Source of the DNA: Pseudomonas entomophila L48
GTDB lineage: Bacteria; Pseudomonadota; Gammaproteobacteria; Pseudomonadales; Pseudomonadaceae
DNA: 64,000 nucleotides
NCBI RefSeq assembly: GCF_000026105.1
Contig: NC_008027.1
Span: forward strand, 1,380,001-1,444,000
Reading direction: 5' to 3'
A model generated the notes under the pieces. The model was not told the DNA's origin. It made no database searches and saw only the letters and a list, made by a program, of their open reading frames with translations. Every line of letters begins with the position of its first letter. Positions within the stretch are counted from its first letter, which is position 1. Shown here piece by piece: positions 8,914 to 17,838 of the stretch. A program made the translations under genes and the position numbers.

Positions 8914-10344
8914 TCAGGCGGAGGCTCCCGAAAGGTAGAGCAAAACCACGCCGGTTGCAGCCACGATGACGATATTCAGCAGCACCAGGGCAAAGCCGAA
9001 GCGGATCAGCCCGTGCTCTTCCTCACGGTTGGCCCCGGCCAGCCCGATGATCAACGACAGGATCGACAACGAGCCCAATGCGCCATGCCCGGCGGCGCTG
9101 TTGACCATCGCCGCCAGCCACGGCCCCTGGACAGTGGACAGCGCCGCGACGGAGGGCATCACCAGCGTGTTGCCGCCGACATTGGAGCCGGTGACATAGC
9201 CGGCCAGCCCGGCCAGCAGCGACACCGTCGAGGCCAGCGACACGCCGGACAGCGCCTGCAATGCCCGTTGCGCCTCGACCAGGAAACCGGCCTTGACCAT
9301 CACCTGCGACAACAGCAGGAACAGGAAGATCGTCGCCACCGGGAACCGTGCTCGATTGACCAGCGCTTGCCATGGGAAGCCCGCGCCTTGACGCCCGATC
9401 ATCAGCAGGACCACCAGCAGCAAGGCCAGCCCCGGCGACGCCAGTGGCTTCCACGACACGTTGGTGCCATGCACCACCCATAGCCCGTCCCACCCCGACA
9501 GCAGGAACAGCCCTCGCGACGCAATGATCACGGCTAGCAAGGCCAGGTACGGCCATGCTGCCTGCGGCCAGCGCACCAGTACCCCACGCCGTGCCCAGGA
9601 AACGCCCAACCCCACGCTGGCCACTGCCAGCCCGGCCAGGACGCCCGAAGCTTCCGGCCCGATCCAACGGTTGGCCGCATACAGCACCGTGCTGAACAGC
9701 AGCGCAATCAGCGCCAGCCCCAGCCATGCCTGAAGGCTGCGAATCCCCGCCAGCACCAGCGCCACGGCGGCCAGGCCGAGGAACACCGGTGCACTTACCA
9801 GCGCCGAATGGCTGCCCAGTTCCTGCGCCGGCACATGGGCCAGCAGCGCGCCGATCACCGTGGCCAACCCAAGGGTGCCCCAGGGCATCACCACCATGCC
9901 GGCCAGGGCCATTTTCATACCGACCTGGCGCGAAAACAGCCCCATCAGCAGGGGCACCGTGGCGATCAGTGACACCCCGAACCCGGTCATCGCCTCCAGC
10001 AGCGGCGCCAGGCCCAGCACGATGAAAATCACCTGCATCGGTGGCGTCCAGCCCAGCTCCCGCACCCAGGCGCCGATCGCCTGCGGCGCGTTGGCGCGTT
10101 CGACGAGGATGACAAAGGCCAGCCCTGGGACGATCACGCAGGCGGTACTGAGGAACAGGATCAGCGTGTCTTGCAGGATGGCGCCGGACACCGCCGCCGA
10201 CAGCGGCTGCGCGGCGCCCAGGCCCCACAGCAGCAGGACACCGGCCACGCCGGCCAGCGCGGCCTGCACGGGCGGGCGGCGCAGCAGCAGGATCAGGGCG
10301 ATCACCAGGCCAATGGGGGACATTTGCAGCAGCAGGGCAGCCAT
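8914..10344 (-). CDS. L-lactate permease family (LctP) transporter
   Basis: A 476-residue inner-membrane protein with about 12-14 hydrophobic segments. It carries LctP-family signatures: EAMTGFGVSLIATVPLL near residue 115 and LAGYVTGSNVGGNTLVMPS near residue 380. The family imports lactate or glycolate with protons, but this copy has no lactate dehydrogenase genes beside it, and its partner is a MocR regulator, so another carboxylate is possible. I chose the ATG at 10344, preceded by GAAGGA at 8-9 bases, over the ATG seven codons upstream, which has no ribosome-binding site. Confidence 0.85.
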   Translation of the reverse strand: MAALLLQMSPIGLVIALILLLRRPPVQAALAGVAGVLLLWGLGAAQPLSAAVSGAILQDTLILFLSTACVIVPGLAFVILVERANAPQAIGAWVRELGWTPPMQVIFIVLGLAPLLEAMTGFGVSLIATVPLLMGLFSRQVGMKMALAGMVVMPWGTLGLATVIGALLAHVPAQELGSHSALVSAPVFLGLAAVALVLAGIRSLQAWLGLALIALLFSTVLYAANRWIGPEASGVLAGLAVASVGLGVSWARRGVLVRWPQAAWPYLALLAVIIASRGLFLLSGWDGLWVVHGTNVSWKPLASPGLALLLVVLLMIGRQGAGFPWQALVNRARFPVATIFLFLLLSQVMVKAGFLVEAQRALQALSGVSLASTVSLLAGLAGYVTGSNVGGNTLVMPSVAALSTVQGPWLAAMVNSAAGHGALGSLSILSLIIGLAGANREEEHGLIRFGFALVLLNIVIVAATGVVLLYLSGASA

Positions 10345-10957
10345 GATGCGGGTTCCTTCAGCCATCCGGGGGAGTGTGGAAGGGATGGTGGAGGGAACGG
10401 AGAGATTGCAATAGATACAGGGGGGAGAGGTTTTTCAATACAGCCCCGGGGCTTGTGGCATTGGAGCCACCTGCTCGGACCTCCTCTCAGGCCAATGCCT
10501 GGATTTCTGGGCACTGACTGCGATATTGACCGTTAATGCCTGTAATCCGAGGCATTGCGTGGATCGGACATTCTGGTCACATTCCGCACGGGTTTTGTCC
10601 GTACTACTTGCATGCAGGATCAATTCCCATTCCGCGTGCCGCCCTGACCACAGCATCTTCAGGCAAGCCCTGCGATGGAGGCGTCATGCCCGTCCTGCAG
10701 CGTTCGGGCGGCGGTCATCGGCGCGACGGGCTGGGGCGGCGGCAGCAGTGCGACCGGCGGCACTGGCATACCCAGAAGACCAACCGGACTGCGCAGCGGT
10801 TGTATGACTGGATTGCCGAGAAGCCGGGGGTGATCGAGTGTGCGAAGTGACGGTTACCTGTTTTAGTACAATAATTTAGGAGTTAACTTCTAAGCATTCC
10901 GATCAATAAAGCCTATAATTTGTGATTTAAGTATTGTTTATCAGGTTAAGTCTCATT
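10345..10957. other. Intergenic region between permease and hipBA module 1
   Basis: About 610 bases without a convincing gene. It must hold the permease promoter reading left and the hipB promoter reading right. A TATAAT -10 hexamer stands at 10914-10919, and a palindrome AGGAGTTAACTTCT (core AGTTAACT) stands at 10878-10891. A short open frame at 10686-10850 is listed separately. No REP is present, unlike most gaps of this window. Confidence 0.5.
10686..10850 (+). pseudogene. Possible gene remnant (54 codons)
   Basis: The frame ends in RTAQRLYDWIAEKPGVIECAK, which looks like a protein C-terminus (for example of a LysR-type regulator or an enzyme), while the first half is a run of R, G, Q and H with no protein-like pattern. 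No ribosome-binding site is evident. I read it as a possible 3' remnant left by an old deletion beside the hipBA insertion. It could also be chance. Confidence 0.2.
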
Positions 10958-11275
10958 ATGTTGGATTTAAGCTTCAGCAAGCCCAGTGAGATCGTCAAAC
11001 GCCTCTGCGAGCGTCTTCGCACCGAGCGCCTGGCGCAACAGATGACCCAGGCCGACGTGGCGGGGCGGGCTGGCATAGCCACCAACACCGTCTCCAACCT
11101 GGAAGCCGGGCGAAGCGTAGGCTTCGAGAACCTGGTGCGGGTGGCGATGGTGCTGGGGCGTGCCAAGGAGTTGGAGAACCTGTTCCTGCCCAAGCTGGAC
11201 AGCCTTGCAGACCTGCAACGCTATGAAGCGGGCGCCAAGCGTCAACGCATCCGGAGAAAGCACGGCGATGCCTGA
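10958..11275 (+). CDS. HipB-like antitoxin, XRE family (module 1)
   Basis: A 105-residue DNA-binding protein with a Cro/CI helix-turn-helix at residues 20-75 (QQMTQADVAGRAGIATNTVS). It overlaps the following hipA by 8 bases, a common antitoxin-toxin arrangement in which the HipB dimer represses the operon and neutralises HipA. The ATG at 10958 was preferred to a TTG at 10934. A TATAAT box lies 40 bases upstream, and the palindrome around AGTTAACT at 10881-10888 is a candidate operator. Confidence 0.85.
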   Translation: MLDLSFSKPSEIVKRLCERLRTERLAQQMTQADVAGRAGIATNTVSNLEAGRSVGFENLVRVAMVLGRAKELENLFLPKLDSLADLQRYEAGAKRQRIRRKHGDA

Positions 11276-12527
11276 AAAAGTGCGTGTGTACTACGAGGGC
11301 TGGGGCGAGCGCTGGCTCTGGGGAACACTGGCAGCCTCCACTGCGGTGAATCGGCGCCCACAGGTTCTCTTCGAATACAGTACCGAGGCGAGGGAGCGGG
11401 GCTTCGAGCTGTCCTCCCATTTGCTGCCCCTGCAAGGCGATGCGCTGCGTCGAGGTTTTCCCGAGCATCAGGCCGGTGTGCCAGGGCCAGTCTATGACGC
11501 GCTGCCGGACGGCTGGGGCATGCTGCTGATGGATCGGCTGTTCAAGCGTCGCGGCCTGAATGTTGCCCGCATAGGCCCGCTGGAGCGGCTGGCGTACATC
11601 GGTGGTAACGCGATGGGGGCCATGTCGTTCGAGCCGGTGGCCCCTGAAGGTCTGGTTCCGCAAGACCACATCCCCCTTGATCGACTGGCGGCCGAGGTGC
11701 AGGAGGTGCTCAAAGGGGAGGGTGGCGCGTTCCTGCAACAGCTGCTGTTGGTAGGCGGTTCCCCGCAAGGTGCGAGGCCCAAGGCGCTGGTGTATCGCGA
11801 CCCACATACCGGAGCCTTCACCACTGTGGCCAAGCCAGGGCTTGAAGCCTGGCTGATCAAGTTCCCCGCCCGGGAAGAGCATGCCGAAGTCTGCGCCATC
11901 GAGATGGTCTACGCCGAGTGCCTGCGGCTGTGCGGCATCCCGACACCGGATACCCAGCATTTCAGCCTGCCCAACGGGTTGGCGGCCTTTGCCAGCAAGC
12001 GCTTCGATCGACAAGGCGAGCTACGTGTGCCCATGCAAAGCCTGGCGGCGTTCACCGGTGCGGACTTCCGCTCGCCGGGTGCGCTGGACTATGTGAATTT
12101 CCTGCGGGCTACCCATCTGTGCACCAACGACCTGCGCTCGAAAGCACGTGCCTTCGAGCGTGCGCTGTTCAACGTGGCCTTCAACAACCGCGACGACCAT
12201 CCCAAGAATTTCGCCTACCTGATGTCGCGCACCGGGCAATGGACGCTGGCGCCGGCCTACGATGTGACCTTTTGCGAAGGGCCGGGGGGTTATCACCAGA
12301 TGGATGTGATGGGGGAGGCCCTGGCGATCGATCGCACCGCGATGCTGGCGCTGGCCCATGAGGCGGAAATCCCCCCAGCCACGGCGGGGGCGCTCATCGA
12401 GCGTTTCTGCACGGTGGCCGGCCAGTTCACCGCGTTGGCCGAGCAGCACTACCCGCGCATGATCAGCCCGGATACATTGCGCACTGTGCAGGGCCGGATC
12501 GACGAGAACATTGCCCTGCTGCGCTGA
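11268..12527 (+). CDS. HipA-family serine/threonine kinase toxin (module 1)
   Basis: A 419-residue HipA-like kinase. An N-terminal HipA_N domain (residues 1-105, with GPVYDALPDGWGMLLMDR) precedes the kinase domain. The glycine-rich loop VGGSPQGARPK, the catalytic loop NNRDDHPKNF and the metal-binding AYDVTF are all intact, so activity is predicted. Family members phosphorylate glutamyl-tRNA synthetase or other translation targets and cause growth arrest. The ATG lies within the last codons of hipB (8-base overlap), so translation is likely coupled. A hydrolase gene follows after 31 bases and may be a third gene of the operon. Confidence 0.88.
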   Translation: MPEKVRVYYEGWGERWLWGTLAASTAVNRRPQVLFEYSTEARERGFELSSHLLPLQGDALRRGFPEHQAGVPGPVYDALPDGWGMLLMDRLFKRRGLNVARIGPLERLAYIGGNAMGAMSFEPVAPEGLVPQDHIPLDRLAAEVQEVLKGEGGAFLQQLLLVGGSPQGARPKALVYRDPHTGAFTTVAKPGLEAWLIKFPAREEHAEVCAIEMVYAECLRLCGIPTPDTQHFSLPNGLAAFASKRFDRQGELRVPMQSLAAFTGADFRSPGALDYVNFLRATHLCTNDLRSKARAFERALFNVAFNNRDDHPKNFAYLMSRTGQWTLAPAYDVTFCEGPGGYHQMDVMGEALAIDRTAMLALAHEAEIPPATAGALIERFCTVAGQFTALAEQHYPRMISPDTLRTVQGRIDENIALLR

Positions 12528-12558
12528 TCGATGCAGACCCTTTCAAGGACGAAAAACA

Positions 12559-13593
12559 ATGAAAACAATGCTCGGCTTCTTGTTTCTTATCTGTCTGAAC
12601 CTACCTGCCTTCGCGGGCGATAATCCCATCGGTTTCCAGACCTCTACGCTCTCGGACGGGCAAAAGGATCGCCCGTTGGAACTGGTCGTCTGGTACCCGA
12701 GTACAACCACTGCCACGCCGCAGTTGATCGCGGATACACCAGTGTTTGTCGGTGACCTCGCCGTGCGTGATGCGCCACCGGCCCCAGGCGCGCATCCATT
12801 GGTGGTGCTTTCCCACGGTTTTCGCGGTAACTGGGGCAACCAGTCATGGCTGGCTACTGCACTGGTGCAACGGGGTTACATAGTGGCGGCGGTCAACCAC
12901 CCGGGCACGACCACCCGCAATCGCGACCCTGAAGCCGCTGCCCAGTTGTGGCAGCGCCCCATGGACCTGCAACGGGCCATCGATGCGGTCCAGGCTCAGC
13001 CGGATCGGTTTGGGGCGGTGGCGAAGCAACAGATTGCAGTGGTGGGGCATTCACTGGGTGGTTGGACCGCCCTGGAAATCGCCGGGTCGCGGTTCGATCC
13101 CGAACGGTTTGCCCAGGACTGCAAGGCCCATCCGCAGTTGGCCAGTTGTGGCGTCTACAAACAGGCCAACCCTGACGCGGCAGCGAAAGCCCGGCTGGGT
13201 GGCGACCTGAGTGACAAACGAGTTACGGCCATCGTGACCTTGGACCTGGGCCTGTCACGCGGCATGACCACTGAAAGCCTGGCGGCGTTGCCGGTGCCGG
13301 CACTGGTGATCGCGGCCGGCGCCCCCTCTGAAGACCTCCCGGCACAGCTGGAGTCCGCCGACCTGGCCAAGCGCTTGCCCCCGGCGACCAGTCGTTATGT
13401 CGAGATCGAGGACGCCAGCCACTTCAGCTTCCTGTCGATGTGCAAGCCTGGCGCGGTGGCGTTGCTTGAAGAAGACGCGCCAGGGGATGGCGTTATTTGC
13501 CGGGATGGTGAGAACGCACGGCCGCGGGCGTTGATCCAGCAGCAGATTGCTTCGTTGATTACCGAGTTTCTGGGGCAGTCATTTCGTAGCTGA
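12559..13593 (+). CDS. Exported alpha/beta hydrolase (PAF-acetylhydrolase/dienelactone hydrolase-like)
   Basis: A 344-residue protein with a cleavable signal peptide (MKTMLGFLFLICLNLPAFA, then GD), so it acts in the periplasm or outside. The nucleophile is S165 in GHSLGG; VLSHGFRGNWGN forms the oxyanion region, and the histidine probably lies in ASHFSF near residue 292. It resembles bacterial hydrolases of the platelet-activating-factor acetylhydrolase/dienelactone hydrolase group. The substrate is unknown. It sits 31 bases after hipA of module 1 and faces hipA of module 2, whose stop lies 27 bases away. Confidence 0.82.
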   Translation: MKTMLGFLFLICLNLPAFAGDNPIGFQTSTLSDGQKDRPLELVVWYPSTTTATPQLIADTPVFVGDLAVRDAPPAPGAHPLVVLSHGFRGNWGNQSWLATALVQRGYIVAAVNHPGTTTRNRDPEAAAQLWQRPMDLQRAIDAVQAQPDRFGAVAKQQIAVVGHSLGGWTALEIAGSRFDPERFAQDCKAHPQLASCGVYKQANPDAAAKARLGGDLSDKRVTAIVTLDLGLSRGMTTESLAALPVPALVIAAGAPSEDLPAQLESADLAKRLPPATSRYVEIEDASHFSFLSMCKPGAVALLEEDAPGDGVICRDGENARPRALIQQQIASLITEFLGQSFRS

Positions 13594-13620
13594 CGAGTGA
13601 TGATCAAGGTGGCGGCGGAC

Positions 13621-14850
13621 CTAGGCCAGAAGTCTAACGGCGCCTATAGCCGCCATCGCCACCTTGAGCTCTGGCTCCGCCAGATGCTCACGATAATGCG
13701 CTTCAAGGTCGGTCCTCCAGTCGGCCACCTCTTCAATGACCGCAACAGCCTGGGCCTGTGACAGGCCATAGTGTTCAACTTGGCTCAGGAGGTTTCTGCG
13801 GGAGATTTCGTGCCCATGGATGCCGATACCCATGGCCAGTCGTGCGGGCATTTCCCCCTCCGTGGTCGGCACCACGTCGTACATTGGCGAAAGCCTCCAG
13901 CAACCGTCCTTGAAAATCACCGCTGAGTTCTTGGGGTGGTCATCGTCATTGCCGACAAGAATGTTGAAACAGATGCGCTTGAATAGCGCTTGGAGGTCTG
14001 CCTCCGGCACACGCCGACGGCGCATTTCGTCCACCAGATAGCCGTAATGCCACTTATTCCAGTCTTCCCGCTCGTGCCATCCGCTGTCGAGCAGTGTCAG
14101 TCCACTCAGCATCGGGACACGGATGAATCTGCCTTCGTGGGTTGGCACACGGTCAAACCTGTCGACCAGCAATGTATTGACCTGGCCGCGATGCAGTCGC
14201 ACGCCTGCAGTACTCAAGCCTTTGCTTGCAGCGAATGACATGCATGCGTACTCGAGCGACGGAATATCGTAGAGGTCATGGCGGTCGCGGGGTTTGGCCA
14301 GGATCAACCGGCCGTTATCGACCAAGGTGCACTTGGGGCGGGCGCCACCTAATGACGAGCGTTGTTGCAGTGTTGCCTTGGTCGCCCTGGTCGCCCTGTT
14401 CGTTCCAGGTGGGAAGCCACCCTGTACCCCGTCTGCGAACTGAATGAACGCCTCAAGCTGGGTCAACGTACCCAACCCCGCTTGGCCGATGCCCTGCGGT
14501 GCAGTTTTGTCGCTGCCGACCATCAGGCAACCGGCGCGATCATGGTTGGGTGATTTCTGAAGGTAGCCGATAGCTTCCAGTTCGCCGCCATGCTCTCGAA
14601 TGGCAAGGCGTTCGCCCCAACCGTCTGGGGCTGCATCCCTTATGAAACCTGGCAGCCCGCCGTTCTTGGTAATGTTCGTGTAGGGCTCGGCGCGTAGCGG
14701 GTAACGAAATGGATCAGGTACCCAGCCTCCTGCCTTGTAGTAGCTGGGGTTATAGACGAATTCGCCAATGCGGTTCTCGACGGTAAGGCGCCCTAGCGTG
14801 ACCACCTCCTTCGAGTCCGGTTGCTGCATGTAGATGTACAGGGAAACCAT
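13621..14850 (-). CDS. HipA-family kinase toxin (module 2)
   Basis: A 409-residue HipA-like kinase of a different branch from module 1. The N-terminal domain includes GGLPGFIRDAAPDGWGERL. The kinase domain has the glycine-rich SSLGGARPK, the catalytic loop GNDDDHPKNS and the metal site PMYDVVP, all intact. The start codon overlaps the stop of its hipB by one base (TGATG), implying translational coupling. It is convergent with the hydrolase gene. The target kinase substrate is unknown. Confidence 0.88.
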   Translation of the reverse strand: MVSLYIYMQQPDSKEVVTLGRLTVENRIGEFVYNPSYYKAGGWVPDPFRYPLRAEPYTNITKNGGLPGFIRDAAPDGWGERLAIREHGGELEAIGYLQKSPNHDRAGCLMVGSDKTAPQGIGQAGLGTLTQLEAFIQFADGVQGGFPPGTNRATRATKATLQQRSSLGGARPKCTLVDNGRLILAKPRDRHDLYDIPSLEYACMSFAASKGLSTAGVRLHRGQVNTLLVDRFDRVPTHEGRFIRVPMLSGLTLLDSGWHEREDWNKWHYGYLVDEMRRRRVPEADLQALFKRICFNILVGNDDDHPKNSAVIFKDGCWRLSPMYDVVPTTEGEMPARLAMGIGIHGHEISRRNLLSQVEHYGLSQAQAVAVIEEVADWRTDLEAHYREHLAEPELKVAMAAIGAVRLLA

Positions 14851-15152
14851 CAGAAATCTTCCTCCGAGAGTTGCTTCAGGCGTACACGGTGCTCCGAGGA
14901 ATAGGGCGTGGGGGAGGGCACCGATAGGTCCTTGAAGACGTCATCCAGCAAGCCGAGATGCCATAGCGCGATCAGGTAGCTGCGGACCTCCACGCTTGGC
15001 GTACCCGCTTCGATCTTGCCCAGGGTTGTGATGGACAGCCCTGATTGCGCCGCCAGGTCTTTTTGACGGATTCTGTTTTCCAGGCGCCTGGCTTTGATCA
15101 GAAGCCCCATCTTTACTAACCTTTCGGCACACATCAGAGGTAAAATTGACAT
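14850..15152 (-). CDS. HipB-like antitoxin, XRE family (module 2)
   Basis: A 100-residue helix-turn-helix protein (RQKDLAAQSGLSITTLGKIE around residues 31-50) upstream of hipA module 2. Two ATGs are possible. The one at 15152 has GAAGG 7 bases upstream, while the one at 15173 has none, so I use 15152. An inverted repeat ATAAG-N4-CTTAT at 15166-15179 lies just upstream of the chosen start and is a candidate autoregulatory operator. Confidence 0.85.
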   Translation of the reverse strand: MSILPLMCAERLVKMGLLIKARRLENRIRQKDLAAQSGLSITTLGKIEAGTPSVEVRSYLIALWHLGLLDDVFKDLSVPSPTPYSSEHRVRLKQLSEEDF

Positions 15153-15165
15153 CTTAAGGCCTTCT

Positions 15166-15179
15166 ATAAGCATACTTAT
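15166..15179. promoter_or_regulatory. Candidate HipB operator, module 2
   Basis: A perfect inverted repeat ATAAG with 4 spacer bases and CTTAT lies 14 bases before the hipB start codon, where autorepression by the antitoxin is expected. It is not the E. coli TATCC-N8-GGATA operator, so assignment to this HipB is inferred from position only. Confidence 0.4.
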
Positions 15180-15438
15180 GGCTGATAAGCACGACTATAG
15201 CACCTCTTATAAATGGGCGTAGGATGGGCCTTGGCTGATAGTCGGATCGATCCGAAAGGTAAAATCGTGATCGGATTACGGGCGATCTAATCCAATATTC
15301 TGTGTGTTACTGGTGCAGTTGGACTGCATGACTGGCATCGCTCGCTATACGCGCGATGCCAAGCGCCAGCACATCCAGACGAAGCCAGGGCAGGGTTGAA
15401 TAGGGCTGCAGGGCAGCCCTTCTGGTGGAGCGCAAGGT

Positions 15439-15975
15439 TCAATCGCCAACCCCATGCAACCGCAACGCCCGCTGCGCGCAGGCCTTCCAGCTCAGCTTGC
15501 GCCGCTCGGGCACCACCACGGGTACTTCCGCCGCCATCACCACCGGCACATCCCGCATCCGCACCCAAGGCTCGCTCTGCCAATACAACAGACTCGCCGT
15601 CTGCCCACCCGGCCAGCACATCCTGCCCAGGCGCGGCAGGTCGTCCAGCGCCGCGTCCCGCCCATCGCGCAGCACCGCCACCACCTCGTGGGTCAGCCAG
15701 TGGCGCAGGTGGCGGTTCTCCGGAATGTGATGATGGGCCAGCAGGGTATAGGCCCCGGACTCGCTGACCATCGTGGTCTCGCTGTACTGGCCGTAGCGCA
15801 GCAGCTGCACGGTACGATGCTGGTCCGGGTCGAGCTTGCGGATGCAGTGTTCGTCGAAGAAGCGCCCGGTCATCCGGCCGAGTTCGTGGGCGCAGAACCA
15901 GGCTTGGGATTCGAGCCAGAGGGTGTGGAGAGGGCGGTTGTGGCGGGTGAAGAGGGTGGAGGAGAAGTGAGTCAT
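15439..15975 (-). CDS. BRO-N domain (phage antirepressor-like) protein
   Basis: A 178-residue protein with a BRO/antirepressor N-terminal domain: LHTLWLESQAWFCAHELGRM near residues 17-36 and ESGAYTLLAHHHIPENRHLR near residues 72-91. In phages such domains bind DNA or act as antirepressors. P. putida-group genomes carry several stand-alone chromosomal copies of unknown function. No phage genes adjoin it. The C-terminus (WKACAQRALRLHGVGD) replaces the usual second antirepressor domain. Confidence 0.75.
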   Translation of the reverse strand: MTHFSSTLFTRHNRPLHTLWLESQAWFCAHELGRMTGRFFDEHCIRKLDPDQHRTVQLLRYGQYSETTMVSESGAYTLLAHHHIPENRHLRHWLTHEVVAVLRDGRDAALDDLPRLGRMCWPGGQTASLLYWQSEPWVRMRDVPVVMAAEVPVVVPERRKLSWKACAQRALRLHGVGD

Positions 15976-16212
15976 GGTGGGCCATCCAGATCAGGGAGAG
16001 CCGTTTCTAACGGGAACGGGGTTCCGCCGCGTGAGCGTTCTTAGCGCTGCAGACAATTTACCGTGATCTGTTCGCGGCAAACGGCGGTGTACTCGTAGGG
16101 CGATTCTCTTTTTTGAGTGACCTTGAAAATAGGTACTTCATGAATGATCGGGGAAGTCACTCCCGATCAGCGTGAGGGCCGTGTTTAGGCACGAAATTTT
16201 CAGTGTTTTTGA

Positions 16213-16462
16213 AATCGAGCGCCGCCCGCGCGGCGCATCGCGGATGAATCCGCTCCTACATTTGCTGCAACGTGACCATGACCAATAGGCCATGGTTGTT
16301 CGCCTTGTTTGTACGACGCGGATTTTCAGCTGGCGCTACCGCCGCCCCGCCTGACGCAAGCCTTGCGCCAAGGCTGGCAACCATGGCCCAACAGGTGCGG
16401 CACGTTGCAACCGATGTAGGAGCGGATTCATCCGCGATGCGCCGCGCGGGCGGCGCTCGATT
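16213..16462. repeat. 250-bp palindromic element with 49-bp perfect inverted ends
   Basis: The left arm 16213-16261 and the right arm 16414-16462 are perfect reverse complements over 49 bases. Each contains the REP-like core CGCGGATGAATCCGCTCCTA. Further inside, TGCAACGTG pairs with CACGTTGCA, and GGCCATGGTTG pairs with CAACCATGGCC, so almost the whole element can fold into one long hairpin. The short open frames inside are products of the palindrome and are not called as genes. The flanking bases 15976-16212 and 16463-16546 show nothing else. Confidence 0.85.
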
Positions 16463-16546
16463 GACGCATCGCCACAAAATCTGAGACGGGCACCTGGCTG
16501 CCATCACTCAATTTTTCGAGCGGAGCCAATCTATTGTGACGGCCCA

Positions 16547-16575
16547 TAAAAAAGGCTGCCCAGAGGCAGCCTTCT
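16547..16575 (-). terminator. nrdB terminator
   Basis: Read on the minus strand, AAGGCTGCC-TCTG-GGCAGCCTT is followed by TTTTATGG, 16 bases after the nrdB stop codon: a clear intrinsic terminator. Confidence 0.88.
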
Positions 16576-16590
16576 TGGTTAGCTGGACGA

Positions 16591-17838
16591 TCAATCCCAG
16601 CTCAGAGCACCACCAGTCTGATACTCAATAACCCGAGTCTCAAAGAAGTTCTTCTCCTTCTTCAAGTCCATGATCTCGCTCATCCAAGGGAACGGGTTAG
16701 TAGTCCCCGGATACTCTTCCTTCAGACCAATCTGGGTCAGTCGACGGTTGGCAATGAACTTGAGGTAATCCTCCATCATCGCCGCATTCATGCCCAACAC
16801 ACCGCGTGGCATGGTGTCACGGGCGTATTCGATCTCCAGCTGGGTACCCTGCAGAATCATCTGGGTAGCCTCTTCCTTCATCGCGGCATCCCACAGGTGC
16901 GGGTTCTCGATCTTGATCTGGTTGATCACGTCGATGCCAAAGTTCAGGTGCATGGACTCGTCGCGCAGGATGTACTGGAACTGCTCGGCGACGCCGGTCA
17001 TCTTGTTGCGGCGGCCCATGGACAGGATCTGGGTGAAGCCGCAGTAGAAGAAGATGCCTTCCAGTACGCAGTAGTAGGCGATCAGGTTGCGCAGCAGCTC
17101 TTTGTCGGTTTCGACGGTGCCGGTGTTGAACTCCGGGTCCGAGATGGCGCGGGTGTACTTCAGGCCCCAGGCGGCTTTTTTCGCGACCGATGGGATCTCG
17201 TGGTACATGTTGAAGATCTCGCCTTCATCCATGCCCAGCGACTCGATGCAGTACTGGTAGGCGTGGGTGTGGATCGCCTCTTCGAAGGCCTGGCGCAGGA
17301 TGTACTGGCGGCACTCGGGGTTGGTGATCAGGCGGTACACGGCCAGGGCCAGGTTGTTGGCCACCAGCGAGTCGGCGGTGGAGAAGAAGCCGAGGTTGCG
17401 CATGACGATGCGGCGCTCGTCTTCGGTCAGGCCGTCCATGCTCTTCCACAGGGCGATGTCGGCGGTCATGTTGACCTCTTGCGGCATCCAGTGGTTGGCG
17501 CAGCCATCCAGGTACTTCTGCCAGGCCCAGTCGTACTTGAACGGCACCAGCTGGTTGAGGTCGGCGCGGCAGTTGATCATGCGCTTTTCATCGACCGCGA
17601 CGCGGGCCGAGGAGCCTTCCAGCTCGGCCAGGCCTTCGGCGATGTCCAGGGCGTCCAGCGCAGCCTTGGCGCGCTTGACGGCGTCGGAGTCAGTGGCGGT
17701 GGCGGCGCGGGCTTCCAGGGCGGCGGCACCGCCGGCGCTGTCGAGCTTGTCGAGGGTAGTGGCGGCGGCCTGCGCGGGGGTGTTGGCCTTGGCGGCTACT
17801 TCGCCGTCTTCTTTGTCGAATTCGTCCCAGCTCAGCAT
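16591..17838 (-). CDS. nrdB: Ribonucleoside-diphosphate reductase class Ia, beta subunit
   Basis: A 415-residue radical-generating subunit that holds the diiron-tyrosyl radical cofactor and drives reduction of ribonucleoside diphosphates by NrdA. Iron ligands are visible in the helical core (for example [12 protein letters not shown] and [10 protein letters not shown]). About 80 alanine-rich N-terminal residues precede the ferritin-like core, making it longer than the 376-residue E. coli protein. The C-terminus [10 protein letters not shown] should bind NrdA. AGGAGCCAGGACC precedes the ATG. It follows nrdA on the same strand, but a terminator and a 0.6-kb gap with its own NrdR-like sites separate them. 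Confidence 0.96.
   Translation of the reverse strand: MLSWDEFDKEDGEVAAKANTPAQAAATTLDKLDSAGGAAALEARAATATDSDAVKRAKAALDALDIAEGLAELEGSSARVAVDEKRMINCRADLNQLVPFKYDWAWQKYLDGCANHWMPQEVNMTADIALWKSMDGLTEDERRIVMRNLGFFSTADSLVANNLALAVYRLITNPECRQYILRQAFEEAIHTHAYQYCIESLGMDEGEIFNMYHEIPSVAKKAAWGLKYTRAISDPEFNTGTVETDKELLRNLIAYYCVLEGIFFYCGFTQILSMGRRNKMTGVAEQFQYILRDESMHLNFGIDVINQIKIENPHLWDAAMKEEATQMILQGTQLEIEYARDTMPRGVLGMNAAMMEDYLKFIANRRLTQIGLKEEYPGTTNPFPWMSEIMDLKKEKNFFETRVIEYQTGGALSWD

Noticed and set aside
16272..16484. Small gene inside the palindromic element
   Set aside because: The frame overlaps the inverted repeat arm, has no ribosome-binding site and arises on both strands because the element is symmetric.
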